From contig NZ_JADPKA010000040.1 of NCBI RefSeq assembly GCF_023073715.1, forward strand, positions 62,001-126,000: a stretch of 64,000 bases of DNA, in the 5' to 3' direction. The DNA comes from Bradyrhizobium sp. 164 (GTDB taxonomy: Bacteria > Pseudomonadota > Alphaproteobacteria > Rhizobiales > Xanthobacteraceae). A program made the position numbers and the translations under genes. Within the stretch, counting starts at the first letter, position 1. The number at the start of each line of letters is the position of its first letter. Positions 33,886 through 42,500 of the stretch are shown one piece after another. Under the pieces are notes generated by a model, which was not told the DNA's origin, did no database searches, and saw only the letters and a list, made by a program, of their open reading frames with translations.

Positions 33886-35187
33886 ATGAATGATCGGCGG
33901 TCTCTTCTTGTGGCGGTCTCATGCCCCTCCGCTGTTCTCGCTGCTTGGCTGGTGCTCTCCCTGTCGGCCTACGCGCCAGCCCTTATCGAGAACAGCGGCG
34001 CCAATGCGGCTGCCGTCTCGCGCGCGAAGGATCTCGGTCGCCTCGACCTCGCCGACGTCCCGCGCGCTGCGACCATCGAGGACGGTGTCGCCTTGACCGC
34101 CGACATTGCGGCGGCTGCGGCGAGCCTCGTAACGATCGAAGCGGCAGCCACGCCGGAGGCGGAGGTACCTGCCCCCGCCGTCCAGCTCGCGTCGGCCGAT
34201 CCCGCGCTGATATTGTCGGCGGAGCCGCCCGCGCCTCAAATTTCGCTTGAACCAGCACCGAGCGTCAGCGAGGCTCCGCCTGCGCCGGCGCCAGAGCCCT
34301 TCAAACTCGCATCTGCCGATCCCACCGAGATCGTGACCACGGACGCGTTGTCCCCCGCCACGATCGCGAGCGGATCCGCCCCCGTTGCAAGCAAGGCGTC
34401 GCCACCCGCGGACACCGTCGCCGTGCTCGACGAATGCTTCGTCGTGGACGCCTGCATCGATCGCTATCTCTGGGCGCTCTACCAGCGCACGCCTAAGGAG
34501 GATTCGATCAAGGTGCAGGAACGCCGCGCCGTCACCGTCAAGCGCAAGGGCAAGACGGTGACCGTGATGCGCAGCTTCACCAAGCTGGTCGACGAGGATT
34601 TCGGCTGGAAGGATCCCAAGGCGGCCGAGCATGCCGGCATGTCGATGATGGATTACGTCATCGGCGGCATGGACAAGAGCTTCAAGCGAAAGCTGTTTCG
34701 GACGCTGCTCGCCGCCGAAGCCGCCGGCCTCTCGCCGGGCATCACCAGCGCGTTCCGTGACGATTATCGCCAGTCGATCGCGAGCGGCCTGAAGGCCGCC
34801 TCCGACCGCTCCTATCACGGCGGCAGCACGCGTGGTGGTTACGGGCACGGCATGGCCGCCGACATCGTCAGCACCCAGGGTAGCAATCGCGCGCAGCGCT
34901 GGGTCTCGACTGAAATCCTGTGGAAGTGGGTCGATGCCAACGGCAAGGCATTCGGCATCGGCCGGCCCTATCTCGGCCGCGATCCGCCGCATGTCGGCCC
35001 GATCGACGGCCAGGAATACATCTCGCGCCGGGGCACGGCGGAGCGCAAGGAAGCCGCCAACGCGAAGCCCAGCAAAGTGCGCGCTGCGGCCCACGCAAAG
35101 CCGCCCAAAGCACAGGCCATGCGTGAGCAGAAGAGCCCGGCAAAATCGCAGAAGGCGGCGCAATCGGCCGGCAAACGCGCGACCTGA
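33886..35187 (+). CDS. Exported peptidase M15-like (D-Ala-D-Ala carboxypeptidase type) protein
   Basis: The protein has 433 residues from the ATG at 33886 (TTGGAGGCAGGGATC upstream). A signal anchor (SLLVAVSCPSAVLAAWLVLSL) leads to an Ala/Pro-rich stretch with two copies of KLASADPTEI/QLASADPALI-like units (about 95-185). A folded region (about 185-385) follows with LFRTLLAAEAAGLSPGITS, FRDDYRQSI, GYGHGMAADIV and, later, DPPHVGP. The His/Asp in GHGMAADIV and the His in PPHVGP resemble the zinc ligands of VanY-type M15 peptidases, but the spacing is unusual. A Lys/Ala-rich tail ends it. It probably acts on peptidoglycan. Confidence 0.75.
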   Translation: MNDRRSLLVAVSCPSAVLAAWLVLSLSAYAPALIENSGANAAAVSRAKDLGRLDLADVPRAATIEDGVALTADIAAAAASLVTIEAAATPEAEVPAPAVQLASADPALILSAEPPAPQISLEPAPSVSEAPPAPAPEPFKLASADPTEIVTTDALSPATIASGSAPVASKASPPADTVAVLDECFVVDACIDRYLWALYQRTPKEDSIKVQERRAVTVKRKGKTVTVMRSFTKLVDEDFGWKDPKAAEHAGMSMMDYVIGGMDKSFKRKLFRTLLAAEAAGLSPGITSAFRDDYRQSIASGLKAASDRSYHGGSTRGGYGHGMAADIVSTQGSNRAQRWVSTEILWKWVDANGKAFGIGRPYLGRDPPHVGPIDGQEYISRRGTAERKEAANAKPSKVRAAAHAKPPKAQAMREQKSPAKSQKAAQSAGKRAT

Positions 35188-35189
35188 AG

Positions 35190-36008
35190 CTACGGCTTGC
35201 GGGCCGGCGTGGGCAGCGGCACGAGACGCATCTCGGCTGTGCCGGCCTCCTGCGTGCGCACCAGCACCGCAAAGATGGTTTCGACTGCCAGCCGCACTGC
35301 CACCTCCGTCGTCAGCCCCTTGGCGAGATGCGCCGCGATCAGGCCGGTGAGAAGGTCGCCCGTGCCATAGGGCCGGATCGGCAGACGCAGCGTGGCAAAG
35401 CGCGACAAATGGCCCTCGGCGCAGAGGATCGTCTCCAACTGTCCTTCGGGCGTGTCCGCCAGCGTGCAGCCGGTGGCGACGACGTCGAGGCCGGCCTGTC
35501 CCGCGAGTGCCGCGCAGGCCGCGCGCAGGTCCTGCGCATCGGCAATCGTGAGGCCCGCAAGCAGCTCGAGCTCGAACCGGTTTGGCGTGGTCAGGTTCGC
35601 GGCCGGCAGCAGCCGGCGCCGGAGCACGTCCAGAATTCCATCGGCGACATAGACGCGACCATCGTCTCCGATCACGGGATCACAGAGATAGACGAGCTTC
35701 GAATTGCGCACCAAGGCCCGCTCGACGAAATCGGCAACGACGGCGGCATTGCCGGGCGAGCCGAGATAGCCGGTGACGACCACGGCCGCCTCGTCGACGA
35801 GATCGCGCTCTTCTACGCCCCTGAGAAGATCGGCGACCAGCTCGGTCTCCAGCACCCGCCCGCGCAGGCTCGGATAGCGTGGATGGTTCGACAGCAGCGT
35901 CGTCGGCACCGCCGCGACATTCACACCCTCCGCCTGCACGGCGTAGGCAGCCGCGCTGTTGCCGACGTGGCCGTGGACCACCTGACTTTGAATGGAGATG
36001 ACGAGCAT
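35190..36008 (-). CDS. pdxY: Pyridoxal kinase PdxY
   Basis: The protein has 272 residues from the ATG at 36008. It belongs to the ribokinase-like PdxK/PdxY group: ISIQSQVVHGHVGNSAA at the N-terminus (the SxQS-VxxGxVGN substrate-binding motif), the GYLGSPGNA block, CDPVIGDDGRVYV, TPNRFELELL, and the anion-hole GTGDLLTGL with its catalytic Asp. The enzyme phosphorylates pyridoxal to pyridoxal 5'-phosphate in the salvage pathway. Its stop is 2 nt from that of the convergent M15-like gene. Confidence 0.95.
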   Translation of the reverse strand: MLVISIQSQVVHGHVGNSAAAYAVQAEGVNVAAVPTTLLSNHPRYPSLRGRVLETELVADLLRGVEERDLVDEAAVVVTGYLGSPGNAAVVADFVERALVRNSKLVYLCDPVIGDDGRVYVADGILDVLRRRLLPAANLTTPNRFELELLAGLTIADAQDLRAACAALAGQAGLDVVATGCTLADTPEGQLETILCAEGHLSRFATLRLPIRPYGTGDLLTGLIAAHLAKGLTTEVAVRLAVETIFAVLVRTQEAGTAEMRLVPLPTPARKP

Positions 36009-36118
36009 CAGAGTCCGTAGGGGCAAATACTACGCAAGGCAAGTGCAGCAATCATAGCCGAGATAGAGCGCACCTCCATCCTAGCTACAGGATTGCGGCA
36101 CCACGTGCCGGCAATGCC

Positions 36119-36751
36119 TCAGCGCCGCGCCAGCCTTGTAAGATAGGCGCAGAACATGTCGGCGATGGCATCGGCATAGGCTGCGATCTCCGCCTCGCTC
36201 CGCGTCTCTTCCGAAAAACTCCTGCCGACCTCGCTGAGCGTCGTCGCGATCAGCTCGCCGGCGAGGGTGCGCGTCGCATCCGAGGCTTTGGGCAGCGCCT
36301 CCCGCATGAAGGCGGCGACGATGCCCTCGCCGGCCGCCCGTGCGTCCTGCGCCTCCGGCGCGTCGCGATAGAGCGGCGCGGCATCGCTGAGCGCGACGCG
36401 GATCGCAGCCTCCTCGCATTCGGAGCGGATGAAGGCATGGACCAATGCGCGCAGCCGCGCCAGCGGGGGCCTCGCCCGGTTCGCCAGGATGCCGCGCAGG
36501 AGCTCGCTGGTGCGCCGCCACTCGTCGCTCTGGAGGCGGAACAGGATCGCCGCCTTGTTCGGAAAATATTGGTAGAGCGATCCAACGCTCACCCCGGCCC
36601 GCTCCGCCACCCGCGCCGTCGTGAAACGCTGCGCCCCCTCCTTCGCCAAGACCTGAATAGCGGCATCCAGGATGGCCGCCACCAGCCCGGTGGAGCGGGC
36701 CTGTTGCGGCTGTTTTCGCGAGGAAATTGAACGACTTCGACGGTCGGCCAT
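36119..36751 (-). CDS. TetR-family transcriptional regulator
   Basis: The protein has 210 residues from the ATG at 36751. The N-terminal HTH (RFTTARVAERAGVSVGSLYQYFPNKAAIL at intervals) has the usual TetR recognition helix; the remainder is a helical ligand-binding domain ending in FCAYLTRLARR. It is divergent from the O-methyltransferase at 36849, and a 24-bp dyad (36777-36800) lies midway between the two starts. It very likely represses that gene and itself. The inducer is unknown. The longer upstream frame overlaps the operator and is rejected. Confidence 0.93.
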   Translation of the reverse strand: MADRRSRSISSRKQPQQARSTGLVAAILDAAIQVLAKEGAQRFTTARVAERAGVSVGSLYQYFPNKAAILFRLQSDEWRRTSELLRGILANRARPPLARLRALVHAFIRSECEEAAIRVALSDAAPLYRDAPEAQDARAAGEGIVAAFMREALPKASDATRTLAGELIATTLSEVGRSFSEETRSEAEIAAYADAIADMFCAYLTRLARR

Positions 36752-36776
36752 GGTGCCTGCGAGCAATGCGAATAGG

Positions 36777-36800
36777 AAATGCGACGAATTAGTCGTATTT
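36777..36800. promoter_or_regulatory. Probable TetR operator
   Basis: A 24-bp imperfect palindrome with symmetric blocks AAAT, CGAC, AATT, GTCG and ATTT (20 of 24 positions symmetric). It lies 25 nt from the TetR start and 48 nt from the methyltransferase start. Confidence 0.75.
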
Positions 36801-36848
36801 CGGTCTCCGCGCAAGCACGCGCTTCGCCGCGAACTCTGGAGACGCCAA

Positions 36849-37514
36849 ATGACCACCCCAACCACCACATCGCTTACGCCGCTGCTGGATCGACTGTTCG
36901 ACGAGGCCGAAGCTGCAAGCAGCGCAACGCTGGCCGCTATCGCCGACTTGTCCGATGCCGACCGGGCGCGGATGATGCGCAGCAAGACCGCTTACCGCGA
37001 CCTCTATGGACGCCTGAGGGACGCTCCGCTCGCGGTCTCGCGCGAGACCGGCAGCCTGCTCTACATGCTGGCCCGCAGCTCCCGCGCCAGGGCAATCGTC
37101 GAGTTCGGCACCTCGTTCGGCATCTCGACCCTGCATCTTGCCGCAGCTCTGCGTGACAATGGCGGCGGCCGCCTCATCACCAGTGAGTTCGAGCCGTCCA
37201 AGGCAGCGCGGGCGCGGGACAACCTGTCGGCCGCCGGTGTAATCGACCTCGTGGAAATCCGCGAGGGCGATGCGCTGAAGACGCTCAGTGCCGATCTGCC
37301 CGATACGATCGACCTCGTGCTGCTCGATGGTGCCAAGGCGCTCTACTCGGATATCCTGGATCTGCTCGAAGGCCATCTCAGGCCGGGCGCGATCATCGTC
37401 GCCGACAACGCCGACGACAGCCCCGACTATCTGGCGCGTGTGCGCAAGCCCGGAAACGGCTACATGTCCACGGCCTTTGCCGAAGACGTCGAGCTGTCGG
37501 TGCGGATCAACTGA
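36849..37514 (+). CDS. O-methyltransferase (class I, catechol-O-methyltransferase-like)
   Basis: The protein has 221 residues from the ATG at 36849. The fold matches the cation-dependent O-methyltransferase group: AIVEFGTSFGISTLHLAAAL (motif I, with FGTSFG in place of GTGxG), then GGRLITSEFEPSKA, VEIREGDALKTL, and IDLVLLDGAKALYSDIL with the catalytic-site Asp, followed by IIVADNADD with the Asp-Asn metal ligands. Substrates of this family are usually catechols or related phenols. It is controlled, by inference, by the divergent TetR protein. Confidence 0.88.
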   Translation: MTTPTTTSLTPLLDRLFDEAEAASSATLAAIADLSDADRARMMRSKTAYRDLYGRLRDAPLAVSRETGSLLYMLARSSRARAIVEFGTSFGISTLHLAAALRDNGGGRLITSEFEPSKAARARDNLSAAGVIDLVEIREGDALKTLSADLPDTIDLVLLDGAKALYSDILDLLEGHLRPGAIIVADNADDSPDYLARVRKPGNGYMSTAFAEDVELSVRIN

Positions 37515-37721
37515 CGCCGTGTCGACGCACCGCGGCATCTCGTGCCGCCACGCGATGGATCGCGCGGCGGCTTCGTGTTGCCTCGGCCGCGTCATCGTCC
37601 TGTCCGCATTCCAATCGGTGTCGCAGGTTCGTCACTCACGCGTGTTACCTGCTCACGGCAAAAGCCCGTTCCAGGGGGCTCGACGTATACCGCACAGAAT
37701 CTTTCTTACGCCGAGAGGCTC

Positions 37722-38066
37722 ATGACCTCCGCCTTCAATGCTTACGCGGCGCTCGCACTTGCCATCGTGTTCGAAGTCACGGCGTCCGCCTTCCTGCAGC
37801 AATCCGCTCAGTTCACGCGACCCTGGCCGACCTTGGCGATGGTGCTGTTCTATGTCGCCTCGTTCTATGCGCTGTCGGCGGCAATCCGCATCATCCCCCT
37901 GAGCATCGCCTATGCGATCTGGGGCGGGGCCGGCATCATCCTGACCGCCACGGTGTCCTTCGTGCTATTCCGCCAGATGCTCGATGGCGCCGCCTTCGTC
38001 GGCATCGCCCTGATCGTGTCCGGCGTCGTGGTGATCAACCTGTTCTCGGAGACGACGGTGCATTGA
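37722..38066 (+). CDS. Small multidrug resistance (SMR/EmrE-like) transporter
   Basis: The protein has 114 residues from the ATG at 37722, the size of EmrE, with four membrane helices. Glu18 in LALAIVFEVTASAFLQQS occupies the place of the essential proton/drug-binding Glu14 of EmrE. Other family blocks are TRPWPTLAMVLFYVASFYAL, IPLSIAYAIWGGAGI and the end VVVINLFSETTVH. It works as a dimer in the inner membrane and exchanges protons for cationic compounds or guanidinium-like substrates. A single gene with about 200 nt of untranslated DNA upstream. Confidence 0.95.
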   Translation: MTSAFNAYAALALAIVFEVTASAFLQQSAQFTRPWPTLAMVLFYVASFYALSAAIRIIPLSIAYAIWGGAGIILTATVSFVLFRQMLDGAAFVGIALIVSGVVVINLFSETTVH

Positions 38067-38088
38067 CGCCCGGCAGTCCCGGCACGCG

Positions 38089-38409
38089 CTACTGGCCCTG
38101 CACCGGTTTGGGCGGACGCTGCGCGGATCGCGGCGGTTTTGCGCCAGGCTTGGCCGCATTACGGGGTGGCGGCCCATCGACCGACTCCAGATAGGCGGCG
38201 AGCGCCTTGGCGGAATCGGAACTGGTTGCGTAGTGGTCCTTCAAGAACCAGGACAACGTCAGGCTGAAGCGTCCCCTGGCAAGGCCCCGTGGGGTGCGGT
38301 GACAGCTCGCGCAACCGTCGGCAAAGAGCCTTGCGGGTGACTTGCCGGCGTCAAGGTTCTGCGCGGCTGCAGCCGTCGCCGTCAGGACGGCGCCGGCGGC
38401 AAGACTCAT
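38089..38409 (-). CDS. Small c-type cytochrome-like protein without a distal Met
   Basis: The protein has 106 residues from the ATG at 38409. A signal peptide (MSLAAGAVLTATAAAAQ) is followed by the haem-attachment motif CASCH (Cys33, Cys36, His37). The later helix LKDHYATSSDSAKALAAYLESV is typical of class I cytochromes c, but no methionine follows the CxxCH motif, so the sixth ligand must be another residue (His59 is a candidate) or be absent. A Pro/Lys-rich tail ends the protein. It converges with the SMR gene (22 nt apart). Confidence 0.8.
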   Translation of the reverse strand: MSLAAGAVLTATAAAAQNLDAGKSPARLFADGCASCHRTPRGLARGRFSLTLSWFLKDHYATSSDSAKALAAYLESVDGPPPRNAAKPGAKPPRSAQRPPKPVQGQ

Positions 38410-38478
38410 CAAGGGGCGATCAAGCCGCGCCCCGGTCGAAACAGCGAAATCAACATTGTCCCCTGGACCGCCTTGCGG

Positions 38479-38658
38479 TCACGCCGCCGACAGCTGATCG
38501 AATTCGGGCGGCGCATAGGCCTTGCCGTCCTGATCGGTGATGACGACCTGCCACCCCTCGCTGGCCCACACCCTGGCCTTGGCCACGATGAGCAGCCGGC
38601 TCTCGCGGGCGAAGCTATACTTCTCGTTGTCGCGTTCTGCGACCATTTTGTAGGCCAA
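38479..38658 (-). CDS. Hypothetical protein, about 60 residues
   Basis: Start uncertain: TTG 38658 has AGGGGAT in front, giving LAYKMVAERDNEKYSF; the ATG at 38646 begins at MVAERDN. The core KYSFARESRLLIVAKARVWASEGWQVVI, with TDQDGKAYAPPEFDQL following, resembles a small protein family I associate with Bradyrhizobium. It may be a single alpha/beta unit. A much longer in-frame extension (to 38880) lacks a ribosome site and is probably not translated. Confidence 0.62.
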   Translation of the reverse strand: MAYKMVAERDNEKYSFARESRLLIVAKARVWASEGWQVVITDQDGKAYAPPEFDQLSAA

Positions 38659-38948
38659 TGCATATCCCCTGGCGTTGCCCTGCACCCCGCCCCTCTCGTG
38701 GCAGCGGGCTTTGGCGGCAATTCGCCAGGAGCGTGGCAATTTGGTGCCATCCGCAGACAGTACGGCGCCGGCGCGCTCGCAGCCCGGTAACAAGATGAGC
38801 GCGCGCCGCATCAGGGATGCGCTTCTGCTGTTGCGGGTTTGCTTGCCGCCAAGCGTGCAGCGCCGCAGGCGCGTCGTCACATCGTGCCGAATCGTCCCCC
38901 GGCGCCGTCACGACTGTCACGGAACCGATAGCGCCTGCGCGAGCGTCG

Positions 38949-39227
38949 CTAGTGCACCCGGATGATGTGCGGCCGGCCAAGATTGATCAGCCCCTGCACC
39001 GCCGACAGGCGATCGTCGAGGGCTGCGATCGTGAGCTGCAGATTGTTGCGGCGCTCGTCGAGCATGCCCATCTCGGCGCCGGTGAGCTTTGCGCTCGCCC
39101 GTTCCTTGTGGATCGCTTCGAGAGATTTGCGCAGTCCGGCAATCAGGCTGGACAGCTGCTTAGCCTCCTTGGTCATCGACCGCTTCGCGACATTTTGGCG
39201 GCGCGTCTCCGCCTGACTCTGTCTCAT
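38949..39227 (-). CDS. Small coiled-coil hypothetical protein
   Basis: The protein has 92 residues. GGGAGG directly touches the ATG at 39233, so the ATG at 39227, six nt further, is the better start. A basic N-terminus (QAETRRQNVAKRSMTKEAKQ) is followed by two heptad-like helices (LSSLIAGLRKSLEAIHKERAS, then LDERRNNLQLTIAALDDRLSAV) and a short GRPHIIRVH tail. It is probably a dimeric helical hairpin. The function is unknown. Confidence 0.73.
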   Translation of the reverse strand: MRQSQAETRRQNVAKRSMTKEAKQLSSLIAGLRKSLEAIHKERASAKLTGAEMGMLDERRNNLQLTIAALDDRLSAVQGLINLGRPHIIRVH

Positions 39228-39359
39228 CGTCATCCTCCCGTGCCCCGCTGCCCCGAGTGGATGCTTACAGCTTTGAGTAGATATATTACGATCGATGAAA
39301 TCTGCTCGCGAAAAACTTCCTTAAATTGTATGCGCAGAGAACCTGGGTCCGACAAGCAG

Positions 39360-39389
39360 AAAGCCCGGCGCAAGGGCCGGGCTTTCCTA
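39360..39389. terminator. Terminator hairpin
   Basis: A perfect 10-bp stem AAAGCCCGGC / GCCGGGCTTT (39360-39369, 39376-39385) with a 6-nt loop lies 8 nt after the stop of the minus-strand SH3 gene. A-rich and T-rich flanks allow either direction. Confidence 0.8.
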
Positions 39390-39396
39390 AGCAACG

Positions 39397-40359
39397 TCAG
39401 TGCTTCTGATGGCCGCCACCGGGGCCGCCCGCTGGCGGGCCACCACGCGGCGCATTGATGTGCGGAGCGCCGCCGCCGGGGTGCGGCATCGCAGGTGCCG
39501 CCGCGCGCGGCGCCGGCATCTGCGCTCGGGCATTCATCGGCGAGCCGTGGCTGACGTTCGGCTGGGCGACGTGCGGCATCGCGGGCCGGGCTGCAGGCGC
39601 GGCCGACACGCGCGGCACTTCATGGGCGCGCGCCATCGGCTGCGCGCGCACGGCGGCACGGCTCGCAGCATGGTCGTGCATCATGCGCGCCTGCGCGTCG
39701 CGCGGACTCCGGCTCTGCACGACGGTTCGCTCATTCGCGATGCGCTCACTCCGCGCGGCGCGGGTCCGGTCGATCGTAACCGCGGCGTCGCGCTTGGCGA
39801 TTGCATTGGGCCGCCCGACGGCGGCATCCCGTCCGGTGACCGCGACATTACCCCTGGCGTGCACGCCGCTGCGCTCGAGTGCGATCGCCGCATCGCGCGT
39901 TGCCGCGCGGCCGATACGGGCCGCACGTGGATCAAGCGTCATCCGCGTCGCGAAACGCTGATGCGAAGTCCAGTAATTATTCCAATAGGCCTGGCGGCGA
40001 TACCAGGGACGTCCCGCATAGTAGTTCGACCAATACGAGGTCAACACGAAGGGGACGACGGGCACGTCGATCTCCTCGACATAATCGGGGAGATAGACGT
40101 AGTGGTTGCGATAGAGGTATTCGAGATATTGCGACGATACCCAGCCGCGATCGTCGGAGAAGCTCACGTCGCACCAGGCATTGCCGCGCAGGCAGCCATG
40201 GATGTTGACGCGGGCACCACCGGGGATGCGGTCGACCAAGGGAAAGCCCGTGCCCGGTCCGGCACGCAGGCCGGTCGAGACGGTGACGATGCCCGGCGCG
40301 GCCAGCGCGGCCGTCGGGGCGAGCAGCAATGCGGCAAGTAAAACGCTTTTGAGTCTCAT
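39397..40359 (-). CDS. Exported SH3-domain protein with long Ala/Arg/Pro tail
   Basis: The protein has 320 residues from the ATG at 40359. A signal peptide (LKSVLLAALLLAPTAALA) is followed by a bacterial SH3 domain (VTVSTGLRAGPGTGFPLVDRIPGGARVNIHGC, then GNAWCDVSFSDDRGWVSSQYLE at intervals). A Tyr/Trp-rich bridge (WSNYYAGRPWYRRQAYWNNYW) then leads to a low-complexity Ala/Arg/Met/Pro region (about 170-320). SH3 domains in exported proteins often bind peptidoglycan. A disulphide between the two SH3 cysteines is plausible. The tail is basic and may be disordered. Confidence 0.85.
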   Translation of the reverse strand: MRLKSVLLAALLLAPTAALAAPGIVTVSTGLRAGPGTGFPLVDRIPGGARVNIHGCLRGNAWCDVSFSDDRGWVSSQYLEYLYRNHYVYLPDYVEEIDVPVVPFVLTSYWSNYYAGRPWYRRQAYWNNYWTSHQRFATRMTLDPRAARIGRAATRDAAIALERSGVHARGNVAVTGRDAAVGRPNAIAKRDAAVTIDRTRAARSERIANERTVVQSRSPRDAQARMMHDHAASRAAVRAQPMARAHEVPRVSAAPAARPAMPHVAQPNVSHGSPMNARAQMPAPRAAAPAMPHPGGGAPHINAPRGGPPAGGPGGGHQKH

Positions 40360-40512
40360 GGCGTGTTCCTCCTCTGCCAGTCGGAACGCGCAAGCGGAAC
40401 GGGCGTTCCGCATACGGTGGTCGCACGGGTCGAAAGATCGAAATGCACACCCGCGCGGTTCAATATTCACTCGCCGTTCATTGCCACAGCGCTCCGGCGC
40501 GCAGCCGGGCCG

Positions 40513-42435
40513 TCAATTCGCCGGCAACATGACGGCGTCGAAGTACGACGCAAGCGCAGCAAAGCCGTCGAGCGGCAGCACATGCGCGACATACTGGTCC
40601 GGCCGCACCACGACCATGCAGCCGGCTTTCCGGTCGATGCTGCGCATGGCGAAGACGTCGTTGCCGCTCTTGAGATCGGGACAGAACATCTTCTCGTAGT
40701 CGATCAAGCCGTAGCGGCCTTTGCGCGGGAGCAGTAGCGACGGCATCGCCTCGAGGGCAAGCTCGCGATGATCTTGCTGGAAGATAGCGCGCAGGTCGAT
40801 CACGCTGTCGATGTCGGCGCCGACCCGCGTGTATCGCCTGATCGGCGACGCCCTGGCTTCGGCGAGGAAATTGCACAGGGCGCGAATGGCCGAGCCCGCT
40901 GCGGCGGGATCTTCCGCAGGCGAAAACGCGTAGATGCGGAAGCGGCCGTCGGCCTGCGCCGCATGACCGAGATGCACCGGCTTGGCGTCCGCCAGCCGGA
41001 TCACCGGCGCGGAGTGGAAGCGCTTTCCGATCACAAGACCTGCCGCGAGATGCTGATGCGCGGCCGTGCCGGTGAGAAGCGAGGGACGGTAATGCGTCGC
41101 GGTCCCGGCCGTGTAACGGCCGTGCCGGACGAAATAGTCCTGCGTCCTCGCCGCATCGGCACCGCCGGCCTTCGCGGCGGAGGCGAGAATCCCCGCCCAT
41201 TCACGATCGAAGTCGATCAGCTCCTTGGCAACCGCCTGGCGCTCGGCCGAATAGGAATGCAGCAGGCCTGGGGCGCACTGCCTGCGCAGGACGGCGGCGA
41301 GCTTCCAGCCGAGATTGAAGGCGTCCTGCATCGAGACGTTCATGCCCTGCCCCGCTTTCGGGCTGTGGGTATGGCAGGCATCGCCGGCGATGAAGATACG
41401 TGGCTGGCGGGTTTCGATCTCGGCGTCCGGCACGTCATCGAACTTGTCGGTGAGGCGCTGGCCGATCTCGTAGACCGACCACCAGGCGATCTCCTTCACC
41501 TCGAGCGTATGCGGCCTCAAGATCCGCTGCGCCTTGGCGATGACGTCGTCGGCACTGATGTTGCGATTGGCGACGCGCTCACCGATCTCGAGCTTGGCGA
41601 GCTCGACATAGAGGCGGACCATGTAACCGCCTTCACGCGGGATGATCAGCAAGCTGCCGTCCTTCGCGGACTGGATCAGCGACTTGAAGCGGATATCCGG
41701 GAAGTCTGTCACCGCCAGCACGTCCATCACGCCCCAGGCGTGATTGGCGGAATCGCCGTGCAGCTCCCGGCCGATCGACTTTCGTACCGTGCTGCGCGCG
41801 CCGTCGCAGCCGACGACATAGCGCGTCTTGATCGTTTCGATCTTGCCCTCGCTTCCGGCATCGACGCGGGCGAGGCGGACCGTCACGGCATAATCGCCGG
41901 CACCGGCGGCCGGATCGACATCGAGATCGAGCACGCGCCGGCTGTAATACGGCTCGAGCTTGGCCGGCGATTTCCGCATGACGTCGAGAAAGCCATCATG
42001 GATGCGGGCCTGGTTGAGGATGACGTGCGGAAATTCCGACAGCCCGTCCTCGACGTCCTGGACCCGGCCGCTGCGGACGATCGTCTTGGGCTGCCGCTCG
42101 TCCGGCTTCCAGAACGTCGTCTCGTTGACCCAATAGGCCTCCTTCAGCACGCGCGCGCTGAAACCAAAGGCGTGAAACATCTCCATGGTGCGGCAGGCGA
42201 TGCCGTCGGCCTGGCCGACCAGCAGGCGGTCTGCTTTCTGCTCGACGATGCAGGTCCTGATATCCGGAAATTGCGCGAGCTGGGCGGCGAGCGTGAGGCC
42301 GGCGGGCCCGCAGCCGACGATGAGGACATCGACCTCTTCAGGCACCGCGCCCGCTGCACCCGAGGGTTGAACGCGCTCGGCGGGATCCGCAATCTCGGGA
42401 TCGCCCGGCTGAAATCCATTCAGATGGAATTGCAT
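40513..42435 (-). CDS. FAD-dependent aromatic monooxygenase (phenol 2-monooxygenase/3-hydroxybenzoate 4-hydroxylase type)
   Basis: The protein has 640 residues from the ATG at 42435. The FAD-binding GxGxxG is VGCGPAGLTLAAQL (about 42-55), the DG motif is VVGCDGARSTVRKSIG, and the GD motif is IFIAGDACHTHSPKAGQGMNVSMQD. The C-terminal third is the thioredoxin-like dimerisation domain of phenol hydroxylases (FRIYAFSPAEDPAAAG, and RPDQYVAHVLPLDG). It should hydroxylate a phenolic or hydroxybenzoate substrate with NAD(P)H and oxygen. It is divergent from the MarR gene, whose operator lies between the two. Confidence 0.92.
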   Translation of the reverse strand: MQFHLNGFQPGDPEIADPAERVQPSGAAGAVPEEVDVLIVGCGPAGLTLAAQLAQFPDIRTCIVEQKADRLLVGQADGIACRTMEMFHAFGFSARVLKEAYWVNETTFWKPDERQPKTIVRSGRVQDVEDGLSEFPHVILNQARIHDGFLDVMRKSPAKLEPYYSRRVLDLDVDPAAGAGDYAVTVRLARVDAGSEGKIETIKTRYVVGCDGARSTVRKSIGRELHGDSANHAWGVMDVLAVTDFPDIRFKSLIQSAKDGSLLIIPREGGYMVRLYVELAKLEIGERVANRNISADDVIAKAQRILRPHTLEVKEIAWWSVYEIGQRLTDKFDDVPDAEIETRQPRIFIAGDACHTHSPKAGQGMNVSMQDAFNLGWKLAAVLRRQCAPGLLHSYSAERQAVAKELIDFDREWAGILASAAKAGGADAARTQDYFVRHGRYTAGTATHYRPSLLTGTAAHQHLAAGLVIGKRFHSAPVIRLADAKPVHLGHAAQADGRFRIYAFSPAEDPAAAGSAIRALCNFLAEARASPIRRYTRVGADIDSVIDLRAIFQQDHRELALEAMPSLLLPRKGRYGLIDYEKMFCPDLKSGNDVFAMRSIDRKAGCMVVVRPDQYVAHVLPLDGFAALASYFDAVMLPAN

Positions 42436-42471
42436 GAGCACCTCTCCCGCCAGCTTCTTTGGATATTGCTC

Positions 42472-42494
42472 AGTATGCTGACTATCAGTATACT
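42472..42494. promoter_or_regulatory. Probable MarR operator
   Basis: Arms AGTATGCTGA and TCAGTATACT, separated by 3 nt, match at 9 of 10 positions as an inverted repeat. The site is 6 nt before the MarR start and 36 nt from the monooxygenase start. Confidence 0.78.
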
Positions 42495-42500
42495 TGTCAA

